Source: Chitinophaga pinensis (lineage in GTDB: Bacteria; Pseudomonadota; Gammaproteobacteria; Burkholderiales; SG8-41). From it: DNA of 64,000 nucleotides. The position numbers and the translations under genes were made by a program. Within the stretch, counting starts at the first letter, position 1. Every line of letters begins with the position of its first letter. This document shows, one piece after another, positions 9,561 through 17,643 of the stretch. The stretch lies in assembly GCA_943329075.2 (NCBI GenBank), contig CALQCM020000012.1, positions 1-64,000 of the forward strand, in the 5' to 3' direction. The notes beneath the pieces are model-generated. The model was not told the origin of the DNA, searched no databases, and worked only from the letters and a program-made list of their open reading frames with translations.

Positions 9561-10586
9561 TCAGTCGTCAATGCGGCCGTCCGCGCCTTCTCCCGAAATA
9601 TGACGGCGGATATTTTCGAGCACGCCGGCGACATCGACCTTCCAGTAACGATCGGACGAACCGCCGGCCATGTGCGGTGACAACACGACGTTCGGCAGTT
9701 GCAACAGCGGGCTCGACTGCGGCACCGGCTCCATGCGAAATACATCAAGTCCCGCCGCGGCAAGACGGTTCTCGCGCAAGGCGTCACCTAGCGCTTCTTC
9801 ATCGATCAAACCGCCGCGCCCGACGTTGATCACACTGGCGGTCGGCTTCATGCGCGCAATGCGCTCGCGGCTCAGCAGATTTTCCGTTTCCGGCGTCTGC
9901 GGCAGGACCAGAATCAGGTAGTCCGACGCCTCGATCAGTGCGTCGAGCGGCATGTAATGCACGCCGAGCGAGGCTTCCATCTTTTCGCTATGGCGGTGCC
10001 GCTGGAAATAACAGATGCGCGGGCCAAACGGCCGCACGCGCCGCGCGATCTCGGTGCCGATGTCACCCAGCGCGACGATGCCGACGGTGGATTCAAGCAG
10101 ATCGGCCACACCCTGCACCTTGATCCAGTTGCCATGATGCACGTTCTGCTGCCCGGTCGATTTCGGCACGTAACCATGCTCAAGATAACGCGCCTCGGCG
10201 ACTACGCGATGGCCTTCAAGCAGACGGCGCGCGCAGGCCAGCATCAAGGCCATGGCGTGATCGGCGACGGTGGCATTGCGTATCAGCGACCGGGTATAGA
10301 CCGGTATGCCCTTTTCCCGCGCTGCGGCGAGATCGATATTTTTGCAGTCAAGACCGAACTTCTGGATCATGCGCGCCTTGTGTGCGGCTTCAATGATCTT
10401 GCGCGTCAGCGGCATCTTGTAGGCAAGTATCGCATCGACGTCGCCCGCCACCGCAGCGATCCCCGCCTCTGTCGAATCCAGCGGCAGCACCAGTTCGAAC
10501 GGCTTGCCCGCGGCCATCGCCTCGACTTTCGGGGCAAAGCGGTAGCCCGTGCCGTCCGGCAGCAACACTCGAATCGGATTGCTCAT
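9561..10586 (-). CDS. D-isomer-specific 2-hydroxyacid dehydrogenase
   Basis: The 341-residue product matches the D-2-hydroxyacid dehydrogenase family, which reduces 2-oxoacids with NAD(P)H. It has the nucleotide-binding strand GIVALGDIG, the substrate/catalytic Arg in NVGRGGLIDE, the acidic FRMEP element and the catalytic His in LSPHMAG. The first glycine of the usual GxGxxG is Ala (ALGDIG). The ATG at 10586 follows an AGAGGG site; a start six codons upstream lacks one. It is separated from efp by a strong terminator. The substrate cannot be told from sequence. Confidence 0.85.
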   Translation of the reverse strand: MSNPIRVLLPDGTGYRFAPKVEAMAAGKPFELVLPLDSTEAGIAAVAGDVDAILAYKMPLTRKIIEAAHKARMIQKFGLDCKNIDLAAAREKGIPVYTRSLIRNATVADHAMALMLACARRLLEGHRVVAEARYLEHGYVPKSTGQQNVHHGNWIKVQGVADLLESTVGIVALGDIGTEIARRVRPFGPRICYFQRHRHSEKMEASLGVHYMPLDALIEASDYLILVLPQTPETENLLSRERIARMKPTASVINVGRGGLIDEEALGDALRENRLAAAGLDVFRMEPVPQSSPLLQLPNVVLSPHMAGGSSDRYWKVDVAGVLENIRRHISGEGADGRIDD

Positions 10587-10665
10587 ACTGAATACCCTCT
10601 GCAAACCGGCTGCTTGCGCCGGTTCTACGGCCGGTTGAATCGAACGGCGACCAGCACCGCCAATA

Positions 10666-10691
10666 AAAACGCCACCCGCAGGTGGCGTTTT
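10666..10691 (-). terminator. Rho-independent terminator of efp
   Basis: A perfect 11-bp stem (10666-10676 with 10681-10691, loop CGCA) ends in a T-run on the minus strand, 21 bases after the efp stop codon. The A-rich left side means it could also act on plus-strand transcripts. Confidence 0.85.
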
Positions 10692-10711
10692 GCAAAACCC
10701 GCGACTTTGGT

Positions 10712-11266
10712 CTAGACGCGGCGGCGATATTCGCCGGTGCGCGTATCGATTTCGATCTTGTCACCGGTCGAGCAGAACAGCGGCACGTGCACGACGAAAC
10801 CGGTTTTCAGTTTCGCCGGTTTCAGAACCTTGCCCGAGGTGTCGCCGCGCACAGCCGGTTCGGTGTATTCGATATCGCGTTCGAGCGATTGCGGAATAGC
10901 CACCGAAATCGGCTTCTCGTTGTAGAACACGACATCGCAGGTCATGCCTTCCTCAAGGTAGTTCAGCGCGTCGCCCATGTTTTCTTTGTCGACCTCGTGC
11001 TGGTTGTATTCCTCGTCCATGAACACATAGCTCGGATCGGCGTAATACGAGAACGTCACTGCCTTGCGGTCAAGGTTGACGACATCGAATTTTTCGTCGG
11101 CGCGGTAAACACCCTCGGTGGGCGCATCCGTCAGGAGGTTGCGCATTTTCATTTTGACGACCGATGCATTGCGGCCGGATTTTGAAAATTCGGCCTTCTG
11201 CACGACCATCGGCTCTTTGCCGAGCATGATGACGTTGCCGGCCCTGATTTCCTGTGCGATTTTCAT
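10712..11266 (-). CDS. efp: Translation elongation factor P (Arg32 type)
   Basis: The 184-residue product is a full-length EF-P, which enters the ribosomal E-site to relieve stalling at polyproline runs. The modification loop reads SKSGRNASV with Arg32, not the Lys of E. coli-type EF-P; Arg32 is the residue rhamnosylated by EarP. The earP gene lies immediately upstream in the same operon (32-base gap), so the pair is functionally complete. The ATG at 11266 has an AGGG site. Confidence 0.97.
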   Translation of the reverse strand: MKIAQEIRAGNVIMLGKEPMVVQKAEFSKSGRNASVVKMKMRNLLTDAPTEGVYRADEKFDVVNLDRKAVTFSYYADPSYVFMDEEYNQHEVDKENMGDALNYLEEGMTCDVVFYNEKPISVAIPQSLERDIEYTEPAVRGDTSGKVLKPAKLKTGFVVHVPLFCSTGDKIEIDTRTGEYRRRV

Positions 11267-11298
11267 GATCTGCCCTGCTTGATTGGCGGAAAAGCGCG

Positions 11299-12444
11299 CT
11301 ATTCTAGCTGATCTTCACAGAATTTAGCCAGATTGACCGCAAGATCCCCGTTTTCGGCAATCTTGTCTGCCCAGCGGACTGCATTTGCAGAAAACGCGCC
11401 CAGGCGCCCCGCAAAAGCCGGCCACACTGCGCCACCATTGATCGACTGCCGGTTCCATCCGTCAAACAGGGCGGCGCCAGCCTCGCGGTCGGCCTCATTC
11501 AGAACGTCCATATAACGCGTCAGAAACGCCGCCGATTTGTCCAGATGGGCGTCGGCATCCTGCGGATAGGCCTGCCAGATCAGCGGCCGCGCGGCGAGCT
11601 GCGCACGCACGAATGACTCCTCGCCACGCACGAAATTCAGGTCGCAGGACCACAGCAGGCGGTCATACTGATCAAGGTCAAGAAACGGAATCGCGTGCAC
11701 GGTCAGTCGCCCGATGTCGGCACTGGTGCCGACCGCAATTTTGCGCGCAACGATTTTTTCCACCTGTGCCAGCGCGTAACCTTCCGGCACGATGCACTGG
11801 ATGCCGTGCGCATCCGCCGCCCACGCCGCCACCAGTGCCGGCAAAGCCGCGTTTTCGTAGCAGAACAGCGAAACCCACCTCGCATGCGCCCCGGCGCCCG
11901 CCAGACCAATCGAGCGCCGGAACCTTGTCATAGCCTCAGCGTCCGCCTGAAATGCGTTGCGCGCATCGAGCAGACCGTCTTCAATCAACACACCGCCAGT
12001 CGCGCGGGTGAATCCCGGGAAGAAAAAATATTTGGTCAGCGGCAGCCGCGGATGCGGCGATGGCAGACCGTGATGTTCATCAACCCACGGTTCGGCGCTT
12101 AGATATTCGAGATTGATCCAGACCGGCGCCGGGCGCAATGCAGCCATCGCCTCAAGATAAGGATCGGGCAAACGCACGCCAAAGCCCTCGACCACAATCT
12201 GCGCCGGCCCCACATCGGGAAACTGCGACGTCCAGTGCCGCACGTCCACCGCCCCGACTTTTTGTGCGGACATTGCCACATCGACTTCCGGCCGCAGCCG
12301 CTTAAAACTGCCGAGATCATCCACCCACAAGCGCACGTTCTGGCCGAGCCCATGCGACAGCCGTCGTGCCAGCCGCCAGCACACACCGATATCACCGAAA
12401 TTATCAACGACGGAACAAAAAATGTCCCAGCTGCGACGCGTCAA
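11299..12444 (-). CDS. earP: EF-P arginine rhamnosyltransferase EarP
   Basis: The 381-residue product matches EarP, which transfers rhamnose from dTDP-rhamnose to Arg32 of EF-P. The N-terminal motif [16 protein letters not shown] is visible; its two acidic residues (Asp14, Asp18) correspond to the conserved catalytic aspartates of the family. The start is an unusual TTG at 12444, supported by a GGAG seven bases upstream; the nearest ATG is in another frame and stops after five codons. It is cotranscribed with efp. A TTG start may keep the enzyme level low relative to EF-P. Confidence 0.95.
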   Translation of the reverse strand: MTRRSWDIFCSVVDNFGDIGVCWRLARRLSHGLGQNVRLWVDDLGSFKRLRPEVDVAMSAQKVGAVDVRHWTSQFPDVGPAQIVVEGFGVRLPDPYLEAMAALRPAPVWINLEYLSAEPWVDEHHGLPSPHPRLPLTKYFFFPGFTRATGGVLIEDGLLDARNAFQADAEAMTRFRRSIGLAGAGAHARWVSLFCYENAALPALVAAWAADAHGIQCIVPEGYALAQVEKIVARKIAVGTSADIGRLTVHAIPFLDLDQYDRLLWSCDLNFVRGEESFVRAQLAARPLIWQAYPQDADAHLDKSAAFLTRYMDVLNEADREAGAALFDGWNRQSINGGAVWPAFAGRLGAFSANAVRWADKIAENGDLAVNLAKFCEDQLE

Positions 12445-12468
12445 ATGAAATACTCCATGCCTGCAACT

Positions 12469-13074
12469 TCAGGCGGCTGACGGCGGGTCATCGCCGTAGA
12501 TCAGCGCCCTCACCTGGTGATGGCGCGGCAGCGCGGCCGGATCGATGGTCACGATGCGTATACCCGCTGCACGCAGGCAGGTTTCGGTGGCGCGACGCAT
12601 TTCCGCCGTCGAAGCATCGGTCGCTGCATACAGCACCGCCGCAACAATCTCCAGTTGCTTGTTACAGACGACGAAATCGACCATCGACTGCGACAATCTG
12701 CGAACACTCTGCTCACGCTCGAAACCGTGCAAGGACGCGCCCGGCTCGACAACATCCAGCAGCGACAGGCGCGCAAAAATCTCGTGGTCGGGCAGGCCGC
12801 TACGCAGCAATAGGTAAAGCAGGGCATCGGCCTTCTCGAGCAGGCGCAGCTTCTTCGAATATTTCTCCGCCGCAACCGTAACGACCGGTTTGGCATCGGA
12901 CACCGGCGCCGCGGCTTGCGGCAAATCCGGCGGGAGGGCGCCCCCTTTCGCACCGGAAATCAGCGCCTCGAGTTCCTTGGCGCGCGCACTGAGCGCCTGT
13001 TTTCTTTTTCTGCCATAGGCCCAGAAAATGGCTGCCACCATCACGATCCATAAACCCGCGACAAAAAACCACAT
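12469..13074 (-). CDS. DUF2726 membrane-anchored protein
   Basis: The 201-residue product has one N-terminal membrane helix (about 2-19), a basic stop-transfer (GRKRKQ), a low-complexity linker, and then a DUF2726-type domain from about residue 75 (LLEKADALLYLLL, later DFVVCNKQLEIVAAV). DUF2726 is a restriction-endonuclease-like fold of unknown role; the D-F-V-V and Q-L-E-I-V strands fit that fold. It lies 24 bases upstream of earP, possibly in the same transcript. Function unknown. Confidence 0.7.
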   Translation of the reverse strand: MWFFVAGLWIVMVAAIFWAYGRKRKQALSARAKELEALISGAKGGALPPDLPQAAAPVSDAKPVVTVAAEKYSKKLRLLEKADALLYLLLRSGLPDHEIFARLSLLDVVEPGASLHGFEREQSVRRLSQSMVDFVVCNKQLEIVAAVLYAATDASTAEMRRATETCLRAAGIRIVTIDPAALPRHHQVRALIYGDDPPSAA

Positions 13075-13133
13075 GGCGAATCAGGCGAAGACGGGCAAAA
13101 CGACGAATGCAAGCGGCGCCATGCGTGCGGCCG

Positions 13134-13346
13134 TCATTGCGGCGCCCGTCCGGCTTCGCGATGCTCGAGTGAGTCAACCAGTTGCCCGCTGGTCTGGCGC
13201 AAACGACGGCTCATCAACATGACGATTTTAAGCAGGATGTTGACACTGAGTGACGGGCTCTCGTGAATGAAGCGCAACACGGCGCAAAGCTGTTCGTGGC
13301 TGATCTCTACGCTACCATGCACTTTATGCGTTGACGATGCGGTCAT
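13134..13346 (-). pseudogene. C-terminal remnant of a cyclic-nucleotide-binding-domain protein
   Basis: A 70-codon frame ends with a segment (VNILLKIVMLMSRRLRQTS) that looks like the last helix of CNBD/Crp-type effector domains, where RLR.T..QL commonly ends the protein. The beta-roll and phosphate-binding cassette that should precede it are absent, and the putative ATG at 13346 lies just beyond the end of the next gene. It is most likely the surviving tail of a deleted regulator. It might still be a small expressed ORF. Confidence 0.45.
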
Positions 13347-13365
13347 ACGGCCGACCGGTTCCCGC

Positions 13366-13698
13366 TCAGGCCGGACTGGGCGAACCTGGCTGGGTACGAT
13401 TGCGGCGGCGATCCAGCCACCACGCCAGCGCCGGCAATAGAATGAAAGAGCCGGGCAACGCCAGCACAATCAGATACGGACTGATGTTCGACAAGCGGCG
13501 CAGATGGACCTGCAACTCCGCCTTGTCCTCCGGGGTCCAGCACTGCTTGTTGCGCGGCTTCATGAGCAAAGGCATCAGGCCCTTGACCTGCAGAATCTCG
13601 CTCAGCAGGTATTTCTTTTCGCGATCGGTAAGGTCGCGGATGCGCCGGAACGCGATGCCGCTGGCGACCCGGAATTCTTTGACGCGAAAGCGTGGCAT
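13366..13698 (-). CDS. Small membrane protein with LETM1-like helical segment
   Basis: The 110-residue product has a basic N-terminus (RFRVKEFRVASGIAFRRI), a soluble helical part (LTDREKKYLLSEILQVKGLMPLLM) and one C-terminal membrane helix (about 76-94) ending in a basic tail. The order PEDKAELQVHLRRL followed by a hydrophobic PGSFILLPALAWWL resembles the LETM1-type ribosome-binding segment, but I hold this loosely. It follows yqjK by 15 bases and is probably the last gene of the yqjDEK-like operon. Confidence 0.6.
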   Translation of the reverse strand: MPRFRVKEFRVASGIAFRRIRDLTDREKKYLLSEILQVKGLMPLLMKPRNKQCWTPEDKAELQVHLRRLSNISPYLIVLALPGSFILLPALAWWLDRRRNRTQPGSPSPA

Positions 13699-13713
13699 GG
13701 GCGCGGCGCTCGG

Positions 13714-14001
13714 TCAGACGCTGCCGCGACGACTGCGCAGCGTGTTCCAGACACGCCAGACGACCAGGGCACGCTGCCCCCATTTCAACAGACCGCGACG
13801 CTGCGCTACGATGAGCGCCGCAACCGACGCCCCGAGCGCCACCGGATGGCTGCGCAGATAGCGCATCAAATTTGCAATGCGGTCGGCGATGCGTATCGGT
13901 GTGCCCAGCGCGCCGACGTGTAGGGCGAGTTCTGCGCGCTGCGTCTCGCACTGCGCGATCAACGCTTCACGCCCGCGCAGCAGTTCTTCGGCACGGCTCA
14001 C
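13714..14001 (-). CDS. yqjK: YqjK-family protein
   Basis: The 95-residue product has the YqjK arrangement: an N-terminal amphipathic helix (RAEELLRGREALIAQCETQR), a middle region, and a hydrophobic helix near residues 52-66 with a basic C-terminus. The GTG start at 14001 overlaps the stop of yqjE as GTGA, showing translational coupling. In E. coli yqjD-yqjE-yqjK are stationary-phase membrane proteins; the same gene order here supports the name. The molecular role is unknown. Confidence 0.75.
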   Translation of the reverse strand: MSRAEELLRGREALIAQCETQRAELALHVGALGTPIRIADRIANLMRYLRSHPVALGASVAALIVAQRRGLLKWGQRALVVWRVWNTLRSRRGSV

Positions 14002-14396
14002 CGCGCCACCCGCTCGTGGTCTTTTTTCAGTTCACCGAGGGTCGCCGCGAAAGGACGCGGCGCCGCCGCACCGCGGTTCTTTGCCGCCAGCAACAACAGT
14101 GCGCTGGCCGCGAGATAGAGCAGCGCGAGGCCGCCAATGGCGAGGAGACGGTGATCGTCCCAGAACATGACGACCACCAGCAGAGTCAGCAGCACTAGGG
14201 CAAGCGCAAAAAAGATTACGGCGAGCACCAGCAGCAAAACCATCTGCCGCAGGCGCAGGCCTTCAACAGCCAGTTCGTTCGCAAACAGTTGCAGCCGCGT
14301 ATAGGCGGCTGCAATCAGCGTTGACGTCAGCCCCTTGAGTGAACCGAGCAGCCCGCCCGCACGCGCTGATCCGGCCGCGGAATCTTCCCCGGCCAT
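13998..14396 (-). CDS. yqjE: YqjE/phage-holin-superfamily membrane protein
   Basis: The 132-residue protein has two strong hydrophobic helices (about 50-80 and 86-104) after a short amphipathic N-terminus, the pattern of DUF1469/YqjE. Annotators often call the family holin-like, but no phage genes are nearby and its partners are yqjD and yqjK, so a lytic role is unlikely. Its ATG follows the yqjD stop by four bases. Confidence 0.8.
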   Translation of the reverse strand: MAGEDSAAGSARAGGLLGSLKGLTSTLIAAAYTRLQLFANELAVEGLRLRQMVLLLVLAVIFFALALVLLTLLVVVMFWDDHRLLAIGGLALLYLAASALLLLAAKNRGAAAPRPFAATLGELKKDHERVAR

Positions 14397-14400
14397 CGGC

Positions 14401-14712
14401 TCAGCGACGTCCGATCAGCAACCCGACGATCAGGCCGATGCCGGCACCGACGCCGACCGCGCGCCACGGATTCTCGTGCACGAAATCATCGGTCGCACGC
14501 GCCGCCTGTTTGCTCGACTGGATGACCAGTTCTTCCGCATCGGCAAGCTTCACCTTCGCGCTGTGCAAATGGTCCTGCAGGCGCTCTTTGGCGACCGCAG
14601 CCTTGTCAGCGGCACCGCTCGCAAACGCCTTGAACAATTCTTCGACATCGGCACCGATAATCTTCAGATCCTGCGCCAGTTTATCTTTGGTGTTGGTCAA
14701 ATCCGCACTCAT
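14401..14712 (-). CDS. yqjD: YqjD/ElaB-family (DUF883) membrane-anchored protein
   Basis: The 103-residue product has the DUF883 layout: a long charged helix (LTNTKDKLAQDLKIIGADVE) and a short C-terminal membrane anchor (VGVGAGIGLIVGLLIGRR) preceded by the conserved ENPWRAVG. Members in E. coli are inner-membrane, ribosome-associated and RpoS-dependent. It is the first gene of the operon; AGAGAGG lies five bases before the ATG. Confidence 0.85.
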   Translation of the reverse strand: MSADLTNTKDKLAQDLKIIGADVEELFKAFASGAADKAAVAKERLQDHLHSAKVKLADAEELVIQSSKQAARATDDFVHENPWRAVGVGAGIGLIVGLLIGRR

Positions 14713-14941
14713 GTCAGCCTCTCTGGGAGTTGGGGAAAAATTGCCGGCTGCAAACCGGCAGAGGATTTATTAGGCTACCGATTTATTGCATCTTGGGCAA
14801 GCGGTTTGTCTTGTTTTTCAACACGTTTTGATGCATATCCAAAGAACCATTGCGCGCCGCCCCGGATCGCGCAAAACGCACCGTCTTTGTGCGTTCCGTG
14901 CCGCCCCGGTGCGCACCGGAATCGCTGCAATTATGCGGTGC

Positions 14942-14947
14942 TATACT
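14942..14947 (+). promoter_or_regulatory. Candidate -10 box for lemA
   Basis: TATACT lies 32 bases upstream of the lemA start in the 266-base divergent region between yqjD and lemA. No good -35 box is found at the usual spacing, so this rests on one hexamer only. Confidence 0.3.
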
Positions 14948-14978
14948 TGCCGTACATTACGCCTGCCGGAGCGCATTC

Positions 14979-15551
14979 ATGACTGTTTTTGCCACCATAC
15001 TGCTGGTCTCCGCCGTCATTGTTGCTGTCTATCTGGTCATGGTTTACAACAACTTGATCCAGGTAAAGCATGATGTCTCGAAAGCCTGGGCCAACATCGA
15101 TGTGCTGCTCAAACAGCGGCACGATGAACTGCCGAAACTGGTCGAGACCTGCAAGCAGTACATGAAATTCGAACAGGACACGCTGCAGAAGGTCATCGAC
15201 GCGCGTTCCCGCGTATTTTCCGCGCGCGAATCGCAGGACATGCACGCGCTCGGTGCGGCCGAAGCCGGACTGCGCGCCAGCGTCGGCAGTCTATTTGCCG
15301 TCGCCGAGCAGTATCCGGACCTGAAAACAAACCAGACCTTCATGCAATTGCAGGCGCGCATTTCCGGCCTCGAAAACGCCATCGCCGACCGCCGCGAGTT
15401 TTACAACGAGACGGTCAACATCAACAACGTGCGCATCGAACAGTTTCCCGACGTGTTCGTGGCGCGCTTCTGCAACATGAAGCCTGCCCAATTGCTTGAA
15501 TTCGACGCCGCGGAAAAAACCGACGTCGATGTAAAGGATCTCTTCAAGTAG
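14979..15551 (+). CDS. lemA: LemA family protein
   Basis: The 190-residue product has an N-terminal membrane helix (about 3-22) and then the LemA core starting YNNLIQVKHDVSKAWANIDV, followed by long helices (ALGAAEAGLRASVGSLFAVAEQYPDLK) and a C-terminal NNVRIEQFPDVFVA element. LemA proteins are membrane-anchored four-helix proteins of unclear function, often beside GIDE-like or peptidase genes. The next gene is GIDE-like, 22 bases downstream, which fits. The ATG at 14979 was chosen because the membrane helix starts there. Confidence 0.9.
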   Translation: MTVFATILLVSAVIVAVYLVMVYNNLIQVKHDVSKAWANIDVLLKQRHDELPKLVETCKQYMKFEQDTLQKVIDARSRVFSARESQDMHALGAAEAGLRASVGSLFAVAEQYPDLKTNQTFMQLQARISGLENAIADRREFYNETVNINNVRIEQFPDVFVARFCNMKPAQLLEFDAAEKTDVDVKDLFK

Positions 15552-15573
15552 GGCCGCATTGCGCGTGTCGGCA

Positions 15574-16461
15574 ATGCAGATCACCTCTTCCGTCTTCAAC
15601 GTCCGCAACTGGCTCAACGGCGGCGCGCATTTTTGCATTATTGCGGTCACCGCGCAGTTCGACACACCGGCGGCCTGGCCAACTGCGCTGCTCGCGATGT
15701 CGGCGGTGAGCTTTGCCGCGTGGATCGGCAATTACCGGCGCCTGCGCCGCATCACCGATACGCCCCTGTCGCACATTGCCTCCGCCGCGCAGGGCTACGT
15801 CGAAATCGCCGGCCGCGCCGAAGCACAGTCGGCGCCCATCCTGTCGCGGCTGACGAGCCTGCCCTGCCTTTGGTACCAGTTCGAGATCCACGAAAAATCC
15901 GGCGACGACAACTGGACTTTGCGCGACTCCGGCACCAGTGACGCGCCGTTCATCGTGCGCGACGCCACTGACGCCTGCGTCATCGACCCGCACGGCGCCG
16001 AAGTAGTGACCTCGCATGATGAAACCTGGACCAGTGGCAACTATCGTTACATCGAACGCCTGCTGCTGCCGCGTGAGCGCATCTACGGCCTTGGCGAATT
16101 CGCCACCGTCGGCGGTGCCAACAGCGCACTGGATGCCGAGGCCGACACCGGCGCGCTACTCTCCGAATGGAAACGCAAACCGGCCGCATTACTGGAACGT
16201 TTTGATCTCGACAAAAACGGCAACATCGACCTCAAAGAATGGGAACTGGCGCGACGCCAGGCGCGGCGCGAAGTCGAAGCCAGCCATCGCGACATACGCG
16301 CCGGCAATGGCACCCACACGCTGTCCAAACCACGCGACGACCGGCTGTTTCTGCTGTCGAACTACCTGCCCGACCGTTTGCAATCACGCTACACGCGCTG
16401 GGCCTGGGGACACGCCATCGTTTGCATCGGCGCGAGCGGCGCAGCGGTAGCGCTCTTTTAG
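15574..16461 (+). CDS. GIDE-like membrane protein with an EF-hand
   Basis: The 295-residue product has membrane helices near residues 35-52 and at the C-terminus (HAIVCIGASGAAVALF). The central part (AAQGYVEIAGRAEAQSAPI, LPCLWYQFEIHEKSG, IDPHGAEVV) matches the GIDE domain seen beside LemA in many bacteria. A canonical EF-hand (FDLDKNGNIDLKEWE) sits before the last helix and probably binds calcium. The start is ATG at 15574; a TTG five codons upstream is possible. It forms a two-gene unit with lemA. The function is unknown. Confidence 0.75.
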   Translation: MQITSSVFNVRNWLNGGAHFCIIAVTAQFDTPAAWPTALLAMSAVSFAAWIGNYRRLRRITDTPLSHIASAAQGYVEIAGRAEAQSAPILSRLTSLPCLWYQFEIHEKSGDDNWTLRDSGTSDAPFIVRDATDACVIDPHGAEVVTSHDETWTSGNYRYIERLLLPRERIYGLGEFATVGGANSALDAEADTGALLSEWKRKPAALLERFDLDKNGNIDLKEWELARRQARREVEASHRDIRAGNGTHTLSKPRDDRLFLLSNYLPDRLQSRYTRWAWGHAIVCIGASGAAVALF

Positions 16462-16508
16462 TCTCAAACCGTGCAACAATGCGGGCCGCAACCGGATACG
16501 GACACCAC

Positions 16509-17420
16509 ATGAACACCAACCACCTTCTCGGCTTGAGCAACAGCGGCTTTCACCGCATCCACTACACCAACTGGGGCGACCCCGCGAATGAGCGCGTGGT
16601 GATCTGCGTGCACGGACTGACGCGCAACTGTCGCGATTTCGATTTTCTCGCCGCCGCGCTGGCGGGTGATTTCCGCGTTGTCTGCCCGGACGTCGCCGGC
16701 CGCGGCCTGAGCGACTGGCTCGCCAACAAGGACGACTACGCCTACCCGCAATACCTCGCCGACATGAACGCATTGATTGCGCGCGTGACCGAAAATCCCG
16801 CCGTCGCCGGCTGGCTGGGAAAACTGGCCGCCGCGCTGCGTCGCCGCCATGCGCCGCGTTCTGTTTATTGGGTAGGCACTTCGATGGGCGGCATCCTGGG
16901 CATGCTGCTCGCGGCGATGCCCGGCTCCCCCATTCAAAAACTGGTGGTCAACGACGTCGGCCCGCTGATTCCCAAAGCCTCCCTCGAACGGATCGGCGCT
17001 TATCTTGGAAAAGATCCGCGCTTCAAAACCTACGACGAACTCGAGGCCTGCATACGGCTGATTTCAGTGCCGTTCGGCCCGCTGACCGACGCGCAATGGC
17101 GCCACCTGACAATTTCGGGCGCCAAGCAGTACGACAACGGTGATTGGGGCATGCGTTACGACCCCGGCATCGCCGCACCGTTTCGCCGGGGCCCGGTCAT
17201 CGACGTCGACCTGTGGCAATACTGGGACGCCATCCACTGTCCGACGCTGCTCTTGCGCGGCGCCAATTCAGATTTGCTGTTGCAAGAAACCGCCGCCGAA
17301 ATGCAGACGCGCGGACCGCGTCCGCGTCTGGTCGAATTCCCCGGTGTCGGCCACGCGCCGATGCTGATGGCTGACGACCAGATCCGGGTGGTGCGGGAAT
17401 TCCTGTTGCAGGAGGGCTAG
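16509..17420 (+). CDS. Alpha/beta hydrolase
   Basis: The 303-residue cytoplasmic protein has no signal peptide. Visible are the oxyanion strand VVICVHGLTRN, the DVAGRGLSDW segment, nucleophile GTSMGG, a late acid (LRGANSDLL) and His in GVGHAPML, so the catalytic set is complete. This motif set is common in MhpC/BphD-like hydrolases and related esterases. It lies 47 bases after the GIDE-like gene. The substrate is not predictable. Confidence 0.85.
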   Translation: MNTNHLLGLSNSGFHRIHYTNWGDPANERVVICVHGLTRNCRDFDFLAAALAGDFRVVCPDVAGRGLSDWLANKDDYAYPQYLADMNALIARVTENPAVAGWLGKLAAALRRRHAPRSVYWVGTSMGGILGMLLAAMPGSPIQKLVVNDVGPLIPKASLERIGAYLGKDPRFKTYDELEACIRLISVPFGPLTDAQWRHLTISGAKQYDNGDWGMRYDPGIAAPFRRGPVIDVDLWQYWDAIHCPTLLLRGANSDLLLQETAAEMQTRGPRPRLVEFPGVGHAPMLMADDQIRVVREFLLQEG

Positions 17421-17441
17421 GCCCGGCGCGCCCTGCCGGCG

Positions 17442-17643
17442 GATGCCAGACATTTAAAAGCTTTGGCGCTGGCGGGAAGCGCAGCCTTCGAGAAGCGGTC
17501 ACTATAAACAGGCTGTCGAATACTGGACGCGCATGAAAACTTATGCGCCACAGGGTTCAATGGAGGCCAGGGAAGCCGAAGTGAATCTGCATGAAGCGCG
17601 CGCCCGGCAATCGGGCAATAAGGGAACTAACGACTCGAAGTAA
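17442..17643 (+). pseudogene. Frameshifted C-terminal remnant of a CcmI-like TPR protein
   Basis: Two plus-strand frames read end to end as one TPR tail: DARHLKALALAGSAAFEKR (about 17442-17498), then, after a one-base shift, HYKQAVEYWTRMKTYAPQGS and EAREAEVNLHEARARQSG up to TAA at 17641-17643. The first block matches the KALALAG.AAF turn of the last TPR of cytochrome c biogenesis protein CcmI and relatives. No upstream part is present, and the tail overlaps the 3' end of the minus-strand kinase gene. It is a dead fragment, probably left by a rearrangement. Confidence 0.65.

Noticed and set aside
13998..14396. Holin-like membrane protein as a sign of a prophage
   Set aside because: No other phage gene is near, and the yqjD/yqjK neighbours show it is the YqjE family.
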